From: Herbaspirillum sp. meg3 | Lineage (GTDB): Bacteria > Pseudomonadota > Gammaproteobacteria > Burkholderiales > Burkholderiaceae_D | Assembly (NCBI RefSeq): GCF_002257565.1 | Contig: NZ_CP022736.1 | Location: 682,001-746,000, forward strand | DNA length: 64,000 nt | Direction: 5' to 3' | Shown here: piece after piece, positions 34,393 through 42,578 of the stretch | Layout of the letters: the number at the start of each line of letters is the position of its first letter | How positions within the stretch are numbered: position 1 is the first letter of the stretch | Position numbers and translations under genes: made by a program | The notes under the pieces: generated by a model | The model's input: the letters and a program-made list of their open reading frames with translations, nothing else | What the model was told of the DNA's origin: nothing | Databases searched by the model: none

Positions 34393-35328
34393 ATGTCTTT
34401 GCCTTCGCCTAACGCCAGCGCCAAATTGAGCGCACCGATCGATCTGCCTTTGGTGCGTCGCCTGTTTTCCACACCGGCGCGCGTCGCGGAATCGGACTTT
34501 TTGCGCCGCGAAGTGTCTGCACGCATGCAGGAAAAGCTGCTGCTGATCAAAATCGAGCCGCAGCGCGTGCTGGACGCCGGTTGCGGCGAGGGTGCCGACA
34601 TCGCCGCGCTGCAAAAACGCTTCACCGAAGCGCAGATCATTGGCCTGGATGGTGCTTTCAGCATGCTGGCCTTGGCGCAAGGACGCCTGCAGGCAGCGCA
34701 GTCTGCCGTCAACCGCTTGCTGACAAAATGGTTGCCGTCATCCGGTTCCGGCAGTGCCGGTAGTCTGGCGTGCGCTGATTTCGCCCAACTGCCGTTTGCC
34801 GCCAATGCCCTGGACGTGGTCTGGTCCAATCTGGCTTTGCAGTGGCATCCCCAGCCGGATCGCGTCTTTGCCGAATGGCGCCGCGTTCTGCGCGTTGAGG
34901 GTTTGCTGATGTTCTCCTGCTTCGGTCCGGATACCTTCAAGGAAGTGCGCGCCGCCTTCGAAACCGTGGATACCGCCCCGCACAGCCTGCCGTTCGTCGA
35001 TATGCACGACTTCGGCGACATGCTGGTCAATGCCGGCTTTTCCACGCCGGTCATGGACATGGAAAATATCACCGTCACCTATGAAACGCCGCAGCGTCTG
35101 CTGGCCGATGTTGGCGCCTGGGGCGGCAATCCGCTCGAAAGCCGGCGTCGCGGCCTGCTCGGACGCGCCGCCTATGGCAAGGTAGTCAACGCGCTGGAGC
35201 AATTGCGCGACGCTGACGGCAAGATACCGCTGACGTTTGAAGTGATTTATGGCCACGCCTTCCGTCCGGTGCCCAGGACCACCGCCAGCGGAGAGTCGAT
35301 TATTCGTTTCGATTTACCGAAAAAATAG
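34393..35328 (+). CDS. bioC: Methyltransferase, BioC-like (malonyl-ACP O-methyltransferase)
   Basis: About 311 residues. SAM-binding motif I is RVLDAGCGEGADIAAL, with the later motifs IIGLDGAFSMLALA and LDVVWSNLALQWHPQPDRVFAEWRRVLRVEGLLMFSCFG. This set and the position divergent from comF match BioC, which makes the methyl ester that primes biotin synthesis. Other bio genes are not in the window, so BioC is probable, not proven. An upstream TTG (34345) is less likely than the ATG at 34393. Confidence 0.78.
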   Translation: MSLPSPNASAKLSAPIDLPLVRRLFSTPARVAESDFLRREVSARMQEKLLLIKIEPQRVLDAGCGEGADIAALQKRFTEAQIIGLDGAFSMLALAQGRLQAAQSAVNRLLTKWLPSSGSGSAGSLACADFAQLPFAANALDVVWSNLALQWHPQPDRVFAEWRRVLRVEGLLMFSCFGPDTFKEVRAAFETVDTAPHSLPFVDMHDFGDMLVNAGFSTPVMDMENITVTYETPQRLLADVGAWGGNPLESRRRGLLGRAAYGKVVNALEQLRDADGKIPLTFEVIYGHAFRPVPRTTASGESIIRFDLPKK

Positions 35329-35460
35329 CCATGCGGGCCGCCGATTCGACATTTCATCGTGTTGTCTCGTCGTCCGGAACGGATTTTTTTGGTGCAGGCG
35401 GATGCTTTCCGAAGGCTGAAAAGGCATTGTGTCAAGAGCGAAAAAGCGACTTTATTCCGC

Positions 35461-35490
35461 TTGATAACATTTACAGTTACCCCTTATACT
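35461..35490 (+). promoter_or_regulatory. Predicted sigma-70 promoter of the cytochrome oxidase operon
   Basis: TTGATA (35461-35466), 18-base spacer, TATACT (35485-35490); both boxes are close to consensus. It lies 85 bases before the DUF2244 gene, the first of the oxidase run. Confidence 0.65.
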
Positions 35491-35575
35491 CCGAGGGTTT
35501 TAGCTTGTGCGGACGTGCTCGGCCTCGCGGTTTGGAGGGTAATAATGAGAGCATGCCGTGGTAAAGCGGGAGTGG

Positions 35576-35998
35576 ATGTTGAAGCGCAACTGTTCGATTG
35601 CGCCGCACCAATTGGGGCAAGTTTTCGCGATCCTCTGCGCGGTTTCTTTGACAGTAGCGTTTATTTTCACTTTGCGTGGAGCCTGGTACATATTAGTTTT
35701 CTCTGTACTTGAGTTGTCCGCAGTCGGTTTTGCTTTTCTGATTTATGCACGTCATGCGACTGATCGCGAATATATCGCGCTGGTCGAAGATTGTTTGCTG
35801 GTCGAATTTGTACACGCAGGAAAAACGAGTCGCTTCAGGCTCGATCTGCATAAGATACAAATCGAACCGGCAGGGTCTCACCGCAAATTGGTGAGGCTGG
35901 AGTCCTCTGGAATACGAGTCGATGTAGGTCGGTACCTGACGGAATGGAAGAGACGCGAGTTCGCACTGGAGCTGAGGCAGGAAATCAGCAAGCAGTAG
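35576..35998 (+). CDS. DUF2244 domain-containing membrane protein
   Basis: About 140 residues. There are two adjacent membrane helices (VFAILCAVSLTVAFIFTLRGAWYILVFSVLELSAVGFAFLIY), then a cytoplasmic domain (REYIALVEDCLLVEFVHAGKTSRFRLDLHKIQIEP). DUF2244 genes commonly stand directly before ctaC in proteobacteria, as here (52 bases), so a role in oxidase assembly is likely but unproven. GGGAG lies before the ATG at 35576; a GTG at 35558 is the alternative start. Confidence 0.8.
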   Translation: MLKRNCSIAPHQLGQVFAILCAVSLTVAFIFTLRGAWYILVFSVLELSAVGFAFLIYARHATDREYIALVEDCLLVEFVHAGKTSRFRLDLHKIQIEPAGSHRKLVRLESSGIRVDVGRYLTEWKRREFALELRQEISKQ

Positions 35999-36050
35999 CG
36001 TCAGGTAGTTGGCACAATTCTTATAATTATTTTGGGCTTTTGAGGAAATC

Positions 36051-37223
36051 ATGATAATTGCGAAGCGCCTTCATTCTTTGCTACTTGGTGCATCGCTCCT
36101 GGCGGCTTCAGTACCGTCATGGGCATGGGGTGATAAAGTCGTCGATAGCAAGGGCGGTCCGGCCGTATTGCAGACTAATTTCCAGCCACCGGTCACGCAG
36201 ATCGCTGAGCAGATCTATGATTTGCATCACCTGATGCTGATCATCTGCCTGGTGATTTTCCTCGCCGTGTTCGGCGTCATGTTTTACTCCATCCTCAAGC
36301 ACCGCAAATCCCTCGGCCACAAGTCGGCCAGTTTCCACGAAAGCACGACCGTTGAAATCGCCTGGACCGTGGTTCCTTTCCTGATCGTGATCGGCATGGC
36401 GCTTCCCGCCACCAAGACCGTCGTCGCGATGAAAGACACTTCCAACGCCGACCTGACCATCAAGGTCACCGGCATGCAGTGGAAGTGGGGCTATGATTAC
36501 CTCAAGGGCGAAGGCGAAGGCATTTCCTTCCTCTCCAATCTGGCCACCCCGCGTGAACAGATCGTCGACTCTTCGCTGAAGAAAAACGACAACTACCTGA
36601 TCGAAGTCGACAATCCAGTCGTCGTGCCGGTCAACAAGAAAGTTCGCATCGTCACCACCGCCAACGACGTGATCCACTCGTGGACCATTCCGGCGTTCGG
36701 TGTGAAGCAGGATGCGATTCCCGGCTTCGTGCGCGACACCTGGTTCAAGGCCGAGAAGATCGGTACTTACCGCGGTCAGTGCGTTGAGCTGTGCGGCAAA
36801 GACCACGCCTTCATGCCTATCGTCGTCAATGTCGTCAGCGAAGCCGACTACAAGACCTGGGTCGACGGCAAGAAAAAAGAAATGGCCGCCAAAGCCGATG
36901 ATCCGACCAAGGTCTGGACTATCGACGAGCTCAAGCAGCGCGGCGAAAAAGTCTACACCTCCAATTGCGTGGTTTGCCATCAGGCCAACGGCAAGGGCGT
37001 CCCCGGTGCATTCCCTGCGCTGGACGGCGACCCGGTCGTGAACGGCCCGAAGGCCGCGCAGATCAATACCGTGTTGAACGGCAAGAACGCGATGCCAGCC
37101 TGGAAGTCGGTACTGAACGACACCGAGATCTCGGCCGTGATTACCTACACGCGCAACAGCTGGTCCAATAAAGCACAAGAAAATATCGTTCAACCAGCTG
37201 ACGTACTGGCTGCGCGCAAGTAA
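36051..37223 (+). CDS. ctaC: Cytochrome c oxidase subunit II with fused cytochrome c domain
   Basis: A 390-residue exported protein. A signal peptide is followed by two membrane helices (about 60-130) and the cupredoxin domain with the CuA site GQCVELCGKDHAFMPIV. The aromatic electron-entry patch GMQWKWGYDY is present. An extra C-terminal cytochrome c domain carries CVVCH (about residue 306) and an axial Met in KNAMPAWK. The fusion makes this a caa3-type subunit II. It passes electrons from cytochrome c to subunit I. Confidence 0.95.
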   Translation: MIIAKRLHSLLLGASLLAASVPSWAWGDKVVDSKGGPAVLQTNFQPPVTQIAEQIYDLHHLMLIICLVIFLAVFGVMFYSILKHRKSLGHKSASFHESTTVEIAWTVVPFLIVIGMALPATKTVVAMKDTSNADLTIKVTGMQWKWGYDYLKGEGEGISFLSNLATPREQIVDSSLKKNDNYLIEVDNPVVVPVNKKVRIVTTANDVIHSWTIPAFGVKQDAIPGFVRDTWFKAEKIGTYRGQCVELCGKDHAFMPIVVNVVSEADYKTWVDGKKKEMAAKADDPTKVWTIDELKQRGEKVYTSNCVVCHQANGKGVPGAFPALDGDPVVNGPKAAQINTVLNGKNAMPAWKSVLNDTEISAVITYTRNSWSNKAQENIVQPADVLAARK

Positions 37224-37288
37224 CTGAACTGAGTGAGAACCTGAGCGCTTACTTCGTACGCGCACATGTATCGAATTGGGAGACTGAA

Positions 37289-38902
37289 ATGAGCACAACA
37301 GTAGTCGATCACGGCCACGATCATTCGCACGCACACGGGCACGATGATCACGGACATCATGACCACCCGCACGGCTGGCGCCGCTGGATCTTCGCCACCA
37401 ACCACAAGGATATCGGTACCCTGTACCTGTGGTTCTCGTTCACCATGCTGCTTTCCGGCGGCGTGCTGGCGCTGCTGATCCGCGCTGAACTGTTCCAGCC
37501 CGGCCTGCAATTCTTCCGCCCTGAATTCTTCAATCAGCTGACCACGATGCACGGTCTGGTGATGGTGTTCGGCGCGATCATGCCGGCCTTCGTCGGCTTC
37601 GCCAACTGGATGATTCCGCTGCAGATCGGCGCCTCCGACATGGCGTTCGCCCGCATGAACAACTTTTCGTTCTGGCTGCTGCCGCCTGCGGCGCTGCTGC
37701 TGGCCGGTTCCTTCCTGGTGCCGGGCGGCGCGACTGCCGCCGGCTGGACCCTGTATGCGCCGCTGTCGACGCAAATGGGCCCTGGCATGGACATGGGTAT
37801 TTTCGCGATGCACATCATGGGCGCATCGTCGATCATGGGTTCGATCAACATCATCGTCACCATCCTCAACATGCGCGCTCCCGGCATGACGCTGATGAAG
37901 ATGCCGATGTTCTGCTGGACCTGGCTGATCACCGCCTACCTGCTGATCGCTGTGATGCCGGTGCTGGCAGGCGCGATTACCATGACGCTGACCGACCGCC
38001 ACTTCGGTACGTCCTTCTTTAATGCAGCCGGCGGTGGCGATCCGGTGATGTATCAACACATTTTCTGGTTCTTCGGCCATCCTGAGGTCTACATCATGAT
38101 TTTGCCGGCGTTCGGCATCGTGTCGCAGATCATCCCGGCCTTCGCCCGCAAGCAATTGTTCGGTTATGCATCGATGGTCTACGCGACTGCCTCGATCGCG
38201 ATCCTGTCGTTCATCGTCTGGGCCCACCACATGTTCACCACCGGCATGCCGGTGACTGCACAGCTGTTCTTCATGTACGCCACGATGCTCATCGCCGTGC
38301 CGACCGGTGTGAAGATCTTCAACTGGATCGCCACCATGTGGCGCGGTTCGATGACGTTTGAAACACCGATGCTGTTCTCGGTCGGCTTCATTTTCGTGTT
38401 CACCATGGGCGGCTTCACCGGCCTGATCCTGGCGGTGACCCCGATCGACATCCAGATGCAGGATACCTATTACGTGGTGGCGCACTTCCACTACGTTCTG
38501 GTGGCCGGTTCGCTGTTCGCGCTGTTCGCCGGTTTCTACTACTGGGGTCCGAAGTGGACGGGCTTCATGTACAACGAAACCCGCGGCAAGATTCACTTCT
38601 GGAATTCGCTGATCTGGTTCAATGTGACTTTCTTCCCGATGCACTTCCTGGGGTTGGCCGGCATGCCGCGTCGCTACGCCGACTATCCGGCGCAATTCAC
38701 CGACTTCAACATGGTTGCGACCATCGGCGCCTTCGGTTTCGGTCTGTCGCAGGTGTACTTCCTGTTCTTTGTCGTGATCCCATCGATCAAGGGCGGCGTC
38801 AAAGCGGAAGACAAGCCATGGGAAGGTGCTGAAGGCCTGGAGTGGACAGTGCCGAGCCCGGCGCCTTTCCACACATTCGAAACGCCACCGACAGTTAAAT
38901 AA
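37289..38902 (+). CDS. ctaD: Cytochrome c oxidase subunit I
   Basis: A 537-residue protein with twelve membrane helices. It holds heme a, heme a3 and CuB. The CuB His-Tyr loop is in WFFGHPEVYIMILPAFG, the two further CuB ligands are in VWAHHMF, and the heme ligands are in VVAHFHYVL. The K-channel residues around MLFSVGFIFVFTMGG are present. The N-terminus before RRWIFATNHKDIGTLY is unusually His/Asp-rich (about 12 His in residues 8-28), which could bind metal on the cytoplasmic side. GGGAG lies before the ATG. Confidence 0.96.
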   Translation: MSTTVVDHGHDHSHAHGHDDHGHHDHPHGWRRWIFATNHKDIGTLYLWFSFTMLLSGGVLALLIRAELFQPGLQFFRPEFFNQLTTMHGLVMVFGAIMPAFVGFANWMIPLQIGASDMAFARMNNFSFWLLPPAALLLAGSFLVPGGATAAGWTLYAPLSTQMGPGMDMGIFAMHIMGASSIMGSINIIVTILNMRAPGMTLMKMPMFCWTWLITAYLLIAVMPVLAGAITMTLTDRHFGTSFFNAAGGGDPVMYQHIFWFFGHPEVYIMILPAFGIVSQIIPAFARKQLFGYASMVYATASIAILSFIVWAHHMFTTGMPVTAQLFFMYATMLIAVPTGVKIFNWIATMWRGSMTFETPMLFSVGFIFVFTMGGFTGLILAVTPIDIQMQDTYYVVAHFHYVLVAGSLFALFAGFYYWGPKWTGFMYNETRGKIHFWNSLIWFNVTFFPMHFLGLAGMPRRYADYPAQFTDFNMVATIGAFGFGLSQVYFLFFVVIPSIKGGVKAEDKPWEGAEGLEWTVPSPAPFHTFETPPTVK

Positions 38903-38934
38903 AGGGAGCGGCAGGCTGGTCCTGCCCACTCTGT

Positions 38935-39042
38935 ATGACAGATCGTAAAAAACCGAACAATCTGCGCACAGGCTTGTTGCTGGCGCTGGTAGCAGCAGGG
39001 TTCTTCATCGGTATCTTCATTAACCGCATCTGGTTCAAATGA
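38935..39042 (+). CDS. Small membrane peptide, cytochrome oxidase small assembly protein
   Basis: A 35-residue peptide: a basic start MTDRKKPNNLRT, then one membrane helix (GLLLALVAAGFFIGIFI) and NRIWFK. Its stop overlaps the ctaG start by ATGA, so it is translationally coupled. Such short single-helix products between ctaD and ctaG are a regular feature of betaproteobacterial oxidase operons. It is easily missed because of its size. Confidence 0.8.
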   Translation: MTDRKKPNNLRTGLLLALVAAGFFIGIFINRIWFK

Positions 39043-39584
39043 CGACCGATCGCAAACTGAATCGGCAGATGCTGGGGAAGTTGCTGGTTATCGCCGTCCT
39101 GATGTTCGGATTCGGGTACGCGTTGATCCCTGTGTACAAGAAGATTTGTGAAGTGACCGGCGTCAATTTTCTGACACCCAAGGATGTAACGGTCGAAGCG
39201 CCAACGAATAGCCAGATCGACAAAAGCCGTACCGTGACGATCGAATTCGACGGCAATTCGCAAGGTCCTTGGCGCTTCCGCCCGACGGTGGCAAGCATGC
39301 AGGTGCACCCGGGCGAAATGACCCAGGTGCTGTACGAAGTGGTCAACACGCAGGCGCGCAGCGTCGATGCGCAGGCAATACCGAGTTACGCGCCGCAACA
39401 GTCGGCGGCCTTCTTCAAGAAGGTGGAGTGCTTCTGTTTTACGCAGCAAACCCTGGGGCCGAATGAGGCCAAGCAGATGCCGGTGGTGTTCTACATCGAT
39501 CCGGCGCTGCCCAAGGATGTGAAGACGATTACGCTGTCTTATACGTTCTTCGAAATTGAAGGACTGAACAAGAAGGCAAGCTGA
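39039..39584 (+). CDS. ctaG: Cytochrome c oxidase assembly protein CtaG/Cox11
   Basis: A 181-residue copper chaperone for the CuB site of subunit I. A membrane anchor lies at about 13-33 (LVIAVLMFGFGYALIPVY). The periplasmic Ig-like domain carries the copper-binding CFCF motif (FFKKVECFCFTQQTL). The conserved VTGVNF and PVVFYIDP segments are present. It starts inside the preceding peptide gene. Confidence 0.94.
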   Translation: MTTDRKLNRQMLGKLLVIAVLMFGFGYALIPVYKKICEVTGVNFLTPKDVTVEAPTNSQIDKSRTVTIEFDGNSQGPWRFRPTVASMQVHPGEMTQVLYEVVNTQARSVDAQAIPSYAPQQSAAFFKKVECFCFTQQTLGPNEAKQMPVVFYIDPALPKDVKTITLSYTFFEIEGLNKKAS

Positions 39585-39637
39585 AGCAAACCGGCGGCAG
39601 ACATCTGCTTCCTGTAGTCAAAGAAGGAAAGCGGCAA

Positions 39638-39853
39638 ATGAGCGACTTGAAAGACGCAACGCAGCGCAAGGCATCATTTGCGGCGACGATGAAGGCGGTG
39701 TTCTGGTCTTTCTTCGGCGTGCGCAAGCGCAGCGATTACGAAAGCGACGCCGCCAAGCTGAATCCGCTGCATGTCATCATCGCGGGTGTCATCGGCGCAG
39801 CGATTTTTGTGACCGTATTGGTGTTGATAGTAAAGATGGTGGTGGCTCAGTAA
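39638..39853 (+). CDS. DUF2970 domain-containing protein
   Basis: A 71-residue protein: a basic N-terminal part with ATMKAVFWSFFGVRKRSDYESD, the DUF2970 core, then one membrane helix (VIIAGVIGAAIFVTVLVLIVKMVV). It lies between ctaG and ctaE, as in related oxidase operons. Its role is unknown. GAAAGCGG is a weak ribosome site. Confidence 0.82.
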   Translation: MSDLKDATQRKASFAATMKAVFWSFFGVRKRSDYESDAAKLNPLHVIIAGVIGAAIFVTVLVLIVKMVVAQ

Positions 39854-39954
39854 AAACGCTCAGCGAAGCGATGCTGGATCAACCAAGGGATGTGGCAGTG
39901 CCAGTCTGAAGCAGTCATTTATAAAAGATCCGAATTTTGTATTGGGAGATGGAG

Positions 39955-40815
39955 ATGAGTTCTCAACACGCTAAAGCACCGTACTATTTCGTACCCGGTC
40001 CATCACAATGGCCGGTGCTGGCGGGCATATCGATGCTGGTCACCATGGCCGGCGCTTCGGCCTGGGTCAACGGTCATTCCTGGGGCATGGCGCTCAACAT
40101 TATCGGCATCCTCGCGGTGCTGGTGGTGCTGTACAAGTGGTTCGGCCAGGCCATCGGCGAGTCCGAGTCCGGCCAGTACAGCGAGCGCATTGACGCGTCT
40201 TTCCGCTGGAGCATGGGCTGGTTCATCTTCTCGGAAGTGATGTTCTTCGCGGCATTCTTCGGTGCGCTGTTCTATGCGCGCAGCATCACCATGCCATGGC
40301 TGGCCGATCTGGATCACAAGGTGATCTGGCCCGACTTCGCCGCACACTGGGGTAACTCCGGCCCGGCGGGCACGATCGAATCGTTCCAGACCATGGGCCC
40401 GTTCCCTATCCCGACCATCAATACGGCCTTGCTGTTGCTGTCGGGCGTGACGCTGACGATTTCGCATCACGCGCTGCGCGCCGGTCATCGCACCCAGACT
40501 GCGATCTGGCTGTTTGCGACGATCCTGCTGGGGGCGATCTTCATGGGCTTCCAGGCTTATGAATATCATCACGCCTACAGCGAACTGAACCTGAAGCTGA
40601 CCTCGGGCGTCTACGGCTCGACCTTCTTCATGCTGACCGGCTTCCACGGTTTCCACGTGACGATGGGTGCGATCATGTTGTCGGTGGTGCTGTACCGCGT
40701 GCTGCGTGGCCATTTCACGCCGGAACATCACTTCGCCTTCGAAGGCGCCGCCTGGTACTGGCACTTTGTGGACGTGGTCTGGCTGGGTCTGTATGTCGTG
40801 GTCTACTGGCTGTAA
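39955..40815 (+). CDS. ctaE: Cytochrome c oxidase subunit III
   Basis: About 286 residues with seven membrane helices. Motifs are SEVMFFAAFFGALFYARS, LLLLSGVTLTISHHALRAGHR, LLGAIFMGFQAYEYHHAY, TGFHGFHVTMGAIML and the terminal WYWHFVDVVWLGLYVVVYW. The conserved Glu and lipid-binding residues are present. The ATG at 39955 follows GGGAG; two ATGs a few codons earlier are less well placed. A strong terminator follows. Confidence 0.95.
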   Translation: MSSQHAKAPYYFVPGPSQWPVLAGISMLVTMAGASAWVNGHSWGMALNIIGILAVLVVLYKWFGQAIGESESGQYSERIDASFRWSMGWFIFSEVMFFAAFFGALFYARSITMPWLADLDHKVIWPDFAAHWGNSGPAGTIESFQTMGPFPIPTINTALLLLSGVTLTISHHALRAGHRTQTAIWLFATILLGAIFMGFQAYEYHHAYSELNLKLTSGVYGSTFFMLTGFHGFHVTMGAIMLSVVLYRVLRGHFTPEHHFAFEGAAWYWHFVDVVWLGLYVVVYWL

Positions 40816-40834
40816 GATCAGGTAGCCAGCCAAC

Positions 40835-40865
40835 AAAAAAGCCGCACTTCGGTGCGGCTTTTTTA
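40835..40865. terminator. Bidirectional intrinsic terminator after ctaE
   Basis: AAAAAAGCCGCAC (40835-40847) and GTGCGGCTTTTTT (40852-40864) around a TTCG tetraloop. Convergent with the twin-TM gene. Confidence 0.93.
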
Positions 40866-40953
40866 CGATCAGACGGTAGCTCGAAAATAATCGGAAAACG
40901 TGTAACCTTCCGGGTGATTCTTTGTCGAAGCAGCCGGATTCCGCAGCACGACG

Positions 40954-41154
40954 TCAGCGGAGTCCGGTAGGCTGAATCAGGCCGAATTTATACGCCACCA
41001 GCAACAGGATAAACAGCAGCACCGAAAAGCCGACGCGCAAGGTGAGTGCATAGACCGTGCGGCTGCTTTTGCCCTTGTCCCGCATCAGGAAAAGGAGTGC
41101 GGAGGCAAGGCTGCCGATGATCAGGATGAAAGCAATGGCGACGATGATTTTCAT
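40954..41154 (-). CDS. Twin transmembrane protein (DUF2909 family)
   Basis: A 66-residue protein with two membrane helices (IIVAIAFILIIGSLASALLFLM and LRVGFSVLLFILLLVAYKFGLI) joined by a short basic loop RDKGKSSRT. This fits the DUF2909 pattern. It lies on the opposite strand between ctaE and SURF1, a position found in other betaproteobacteria. The function is unknown; a link to oxidase assembly rests on position only. The frame continues far upstream but that part lacks protein character. Confidence 0.78.
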   Translation of the reverse strand: MKIIVAIAFILIIGSLASALLFLMRDKGKSSRTVYALTLRVGFSVLLFILLLVAYKFGLIQPTGLR

Positions 41155-41253
41155 GGCGGAATCTGTCTCGGAGGCGGAAACGTCTTTATCTGCGGCCTGC
41201 AGAATCGTATGCCGCGTAGAGACTATTGTTGTATTGAGTGAAATGACATTGTA

Positions 41254-41973
41254 ATGCCAATCAGATTCCGGGTTAGATGGGTTCCACTGGTTGCGACGCT
41301 GATTGTCGCGGCCATCGGCATATCGCTGGGGCAGTGGCAGACGCGCCGCGGCGACGAAAAACAAGCCATCCAGAACAAAATGGCCGAACGTCAGGCCGCA
41401 CCAGCAATGGCGCTGACCGGCAATGCGCAGCAATTGGACGTGGGACAGAGCGAATACCGGCATGTCCGGGTGAAGGGCGAATTCATTTCTTCGTGGACCA
41501 GCTATCTCGACAATCGGCCCTACAACGGCGCGCCGGGCTTCTATGTCCTGACCCCGTTTAAAATAGCGGACTCGGACACCTCGGTACTCGTCGAACGAGG
41601 CTGGATACCGCGCGATATCACCGACCGCACCAAGGTGCCCATGTTGCCGACACCAGCGGGCGTGGTCGAGATCGAAGGTGTGATCCGACGCGATGCAGGC
41701 CACTTGCTGCAATTGGGCACGGCAGAGGCGCCGAAGCCGGGCGCCATCATGCAGAATCTGGATCTTCCGGCCTATGCCGCAGCCAGCAAGTTGAAGCTTG
41801 CACCTTTCCTGATCGAGCAGGCTGGCGAGATGAAAGACGGATTGGTGCGCGACTGGCCTGCGCCGTCGCTGGGTATTGAACGTCATCGCGGCTACGCCGT
41901 GCAGTGGTATGCGCTGGCCTTGATGGCCGTTATTTTCTTTGTTGTGACAGGATTTCGAAGTGGAAAAAAGTAA
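41254..41973 (+). CDS. SURF1 family cytochrome oxidase biogenesis protein
   Basis: A 239-residue protein with an N-terminal helix (WVPLVATLIVAAIGISLGQWQTRR) and a C-terminal helix (QWYALALMAVIFFVVTGF) flanking the SURF1 domain (YRHVRVKGEF, RPYNGAPGFYVLTPF, VLVERGWIPRD). SURF1 helps insert heme A into subunit I. The next gene starts within its last codons. Confidence 0.92.
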   Translation: MPIRFRVRWVPLVATLIVAAIGISLGQWQTRRGDEKQAIQNKMAERQAAPAMALTGNAQQLDVGQSEYRHVRVKGEFISSWTSYLDNRPYNGAPGFYVLTPFKIADSDTSVLVERGWIPRDITDRTKVPMLPTPAGVVEIEGVIRRDAGHLLQLGTAEAPKPGAIMQNLDLPAYAAASKLKLAPFLIEQAGEMKDGLVRDWPAPSLGIERHRGYAVQWYALALMAVIFFVVTGFRSGKK

Positions 41974-42571
41974 AGAGCTGGCCCCTCAGGAAACGCAACG
42001 CAAACGCGGCCGCTGGAAGCTGCTCGTGGTCGTTGCGGTATGCGCTGCACCGATGATCGCTTCGTACATCACCTACTACGTGATCAAGCCGCAAAGCCGC
42101 ACCAACTACGGTGCGCTGATTGATCCACGCCAGTATCCTATTCCTGCGCTCGCCAGTACTGAGCTCGACGGCAAGCCGGCGAAGCTGGAAGACTACAAGG
42201 GGAAATGGGTGATGCTGCAGGTAGCCGGCGGCGAATGTGATGACGCCTGCAAGACGCGCCTGCTGGCCATGCGCCAGCTGCGCCTCATGCAAGGCAAGGA
42301 AATGGAGCGCATTGAACGCGTCTGGCTGATCACGGACGCCAAGCCGCTCGACACCGTGCTCATGCGCGAATACGACGGCACTGACATGTTGCGCGTTGAT
42401 GCAAAATTGTTGAAGGCCTGGCTGCCGACCGACGAAGGTACCTCAATGGAAGATCACATCTACATCATTGATCCTCTGGGCAACTTGATGATGCGCTTCC
42501 CCAAGGATGCGGACCCCAACAAAATGAAAAAAGACATCAGCAAACTGTTGCGCGCCTCGGCGATAGGGTGA
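41960..42571 (+). CDS. Sco-like thioredoxin-fold membrane protein, oxidase-associated
   Basis: A 203-residue protein starting with GTG inside the SURF1 end (14-base overlap). One membrane helix (LLVVVAVCAAPMIASYITYYV) is followed by a periplasmic thioredoxin-like domain: KLEDYKGKWVMLQVAGGECDDACKTRLLAMRQLRLMQGKE, with CDDAC in the Sco CxxxC position. The C-terminal DHIYIIDPLGNLMMRFPKDADPNKMKKDISKLL resembles Sco. It probably handles copper or thiols in oxidase assembly. A true SCO protein lies further on, so the two may divide the work. Confidence 0.75.
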   Translation: MEKSKELAPQETQRKRGRWKLLVVVAVCAAPMIASYITYYVIKPQSRTNYGALIDPRQYPIPALASTELDGKPAKLEDYKGKWVMLQVAGGECDDACKTRLLAMRQLRLMQGKEMERIERVWLITDAKPLDTVLMREYDGTDMLRVDAKLLKAWLPTDEGTSMEDHIYIIDPLGNLMMRFPKDADPNKMKKDISKLLRASAIG

Positions 42572-42578
42572 TGCGGTC

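Noticed and set aside
37190..38929. 579-codon open frame opposite ctaD
   Set aside because: It is the antisense shadow of a highly conserved oxidase gene in GC-rich DNA. The composition (His/Arg/Asp/Gln-rich, no motifs) is that of non-coding antisense.
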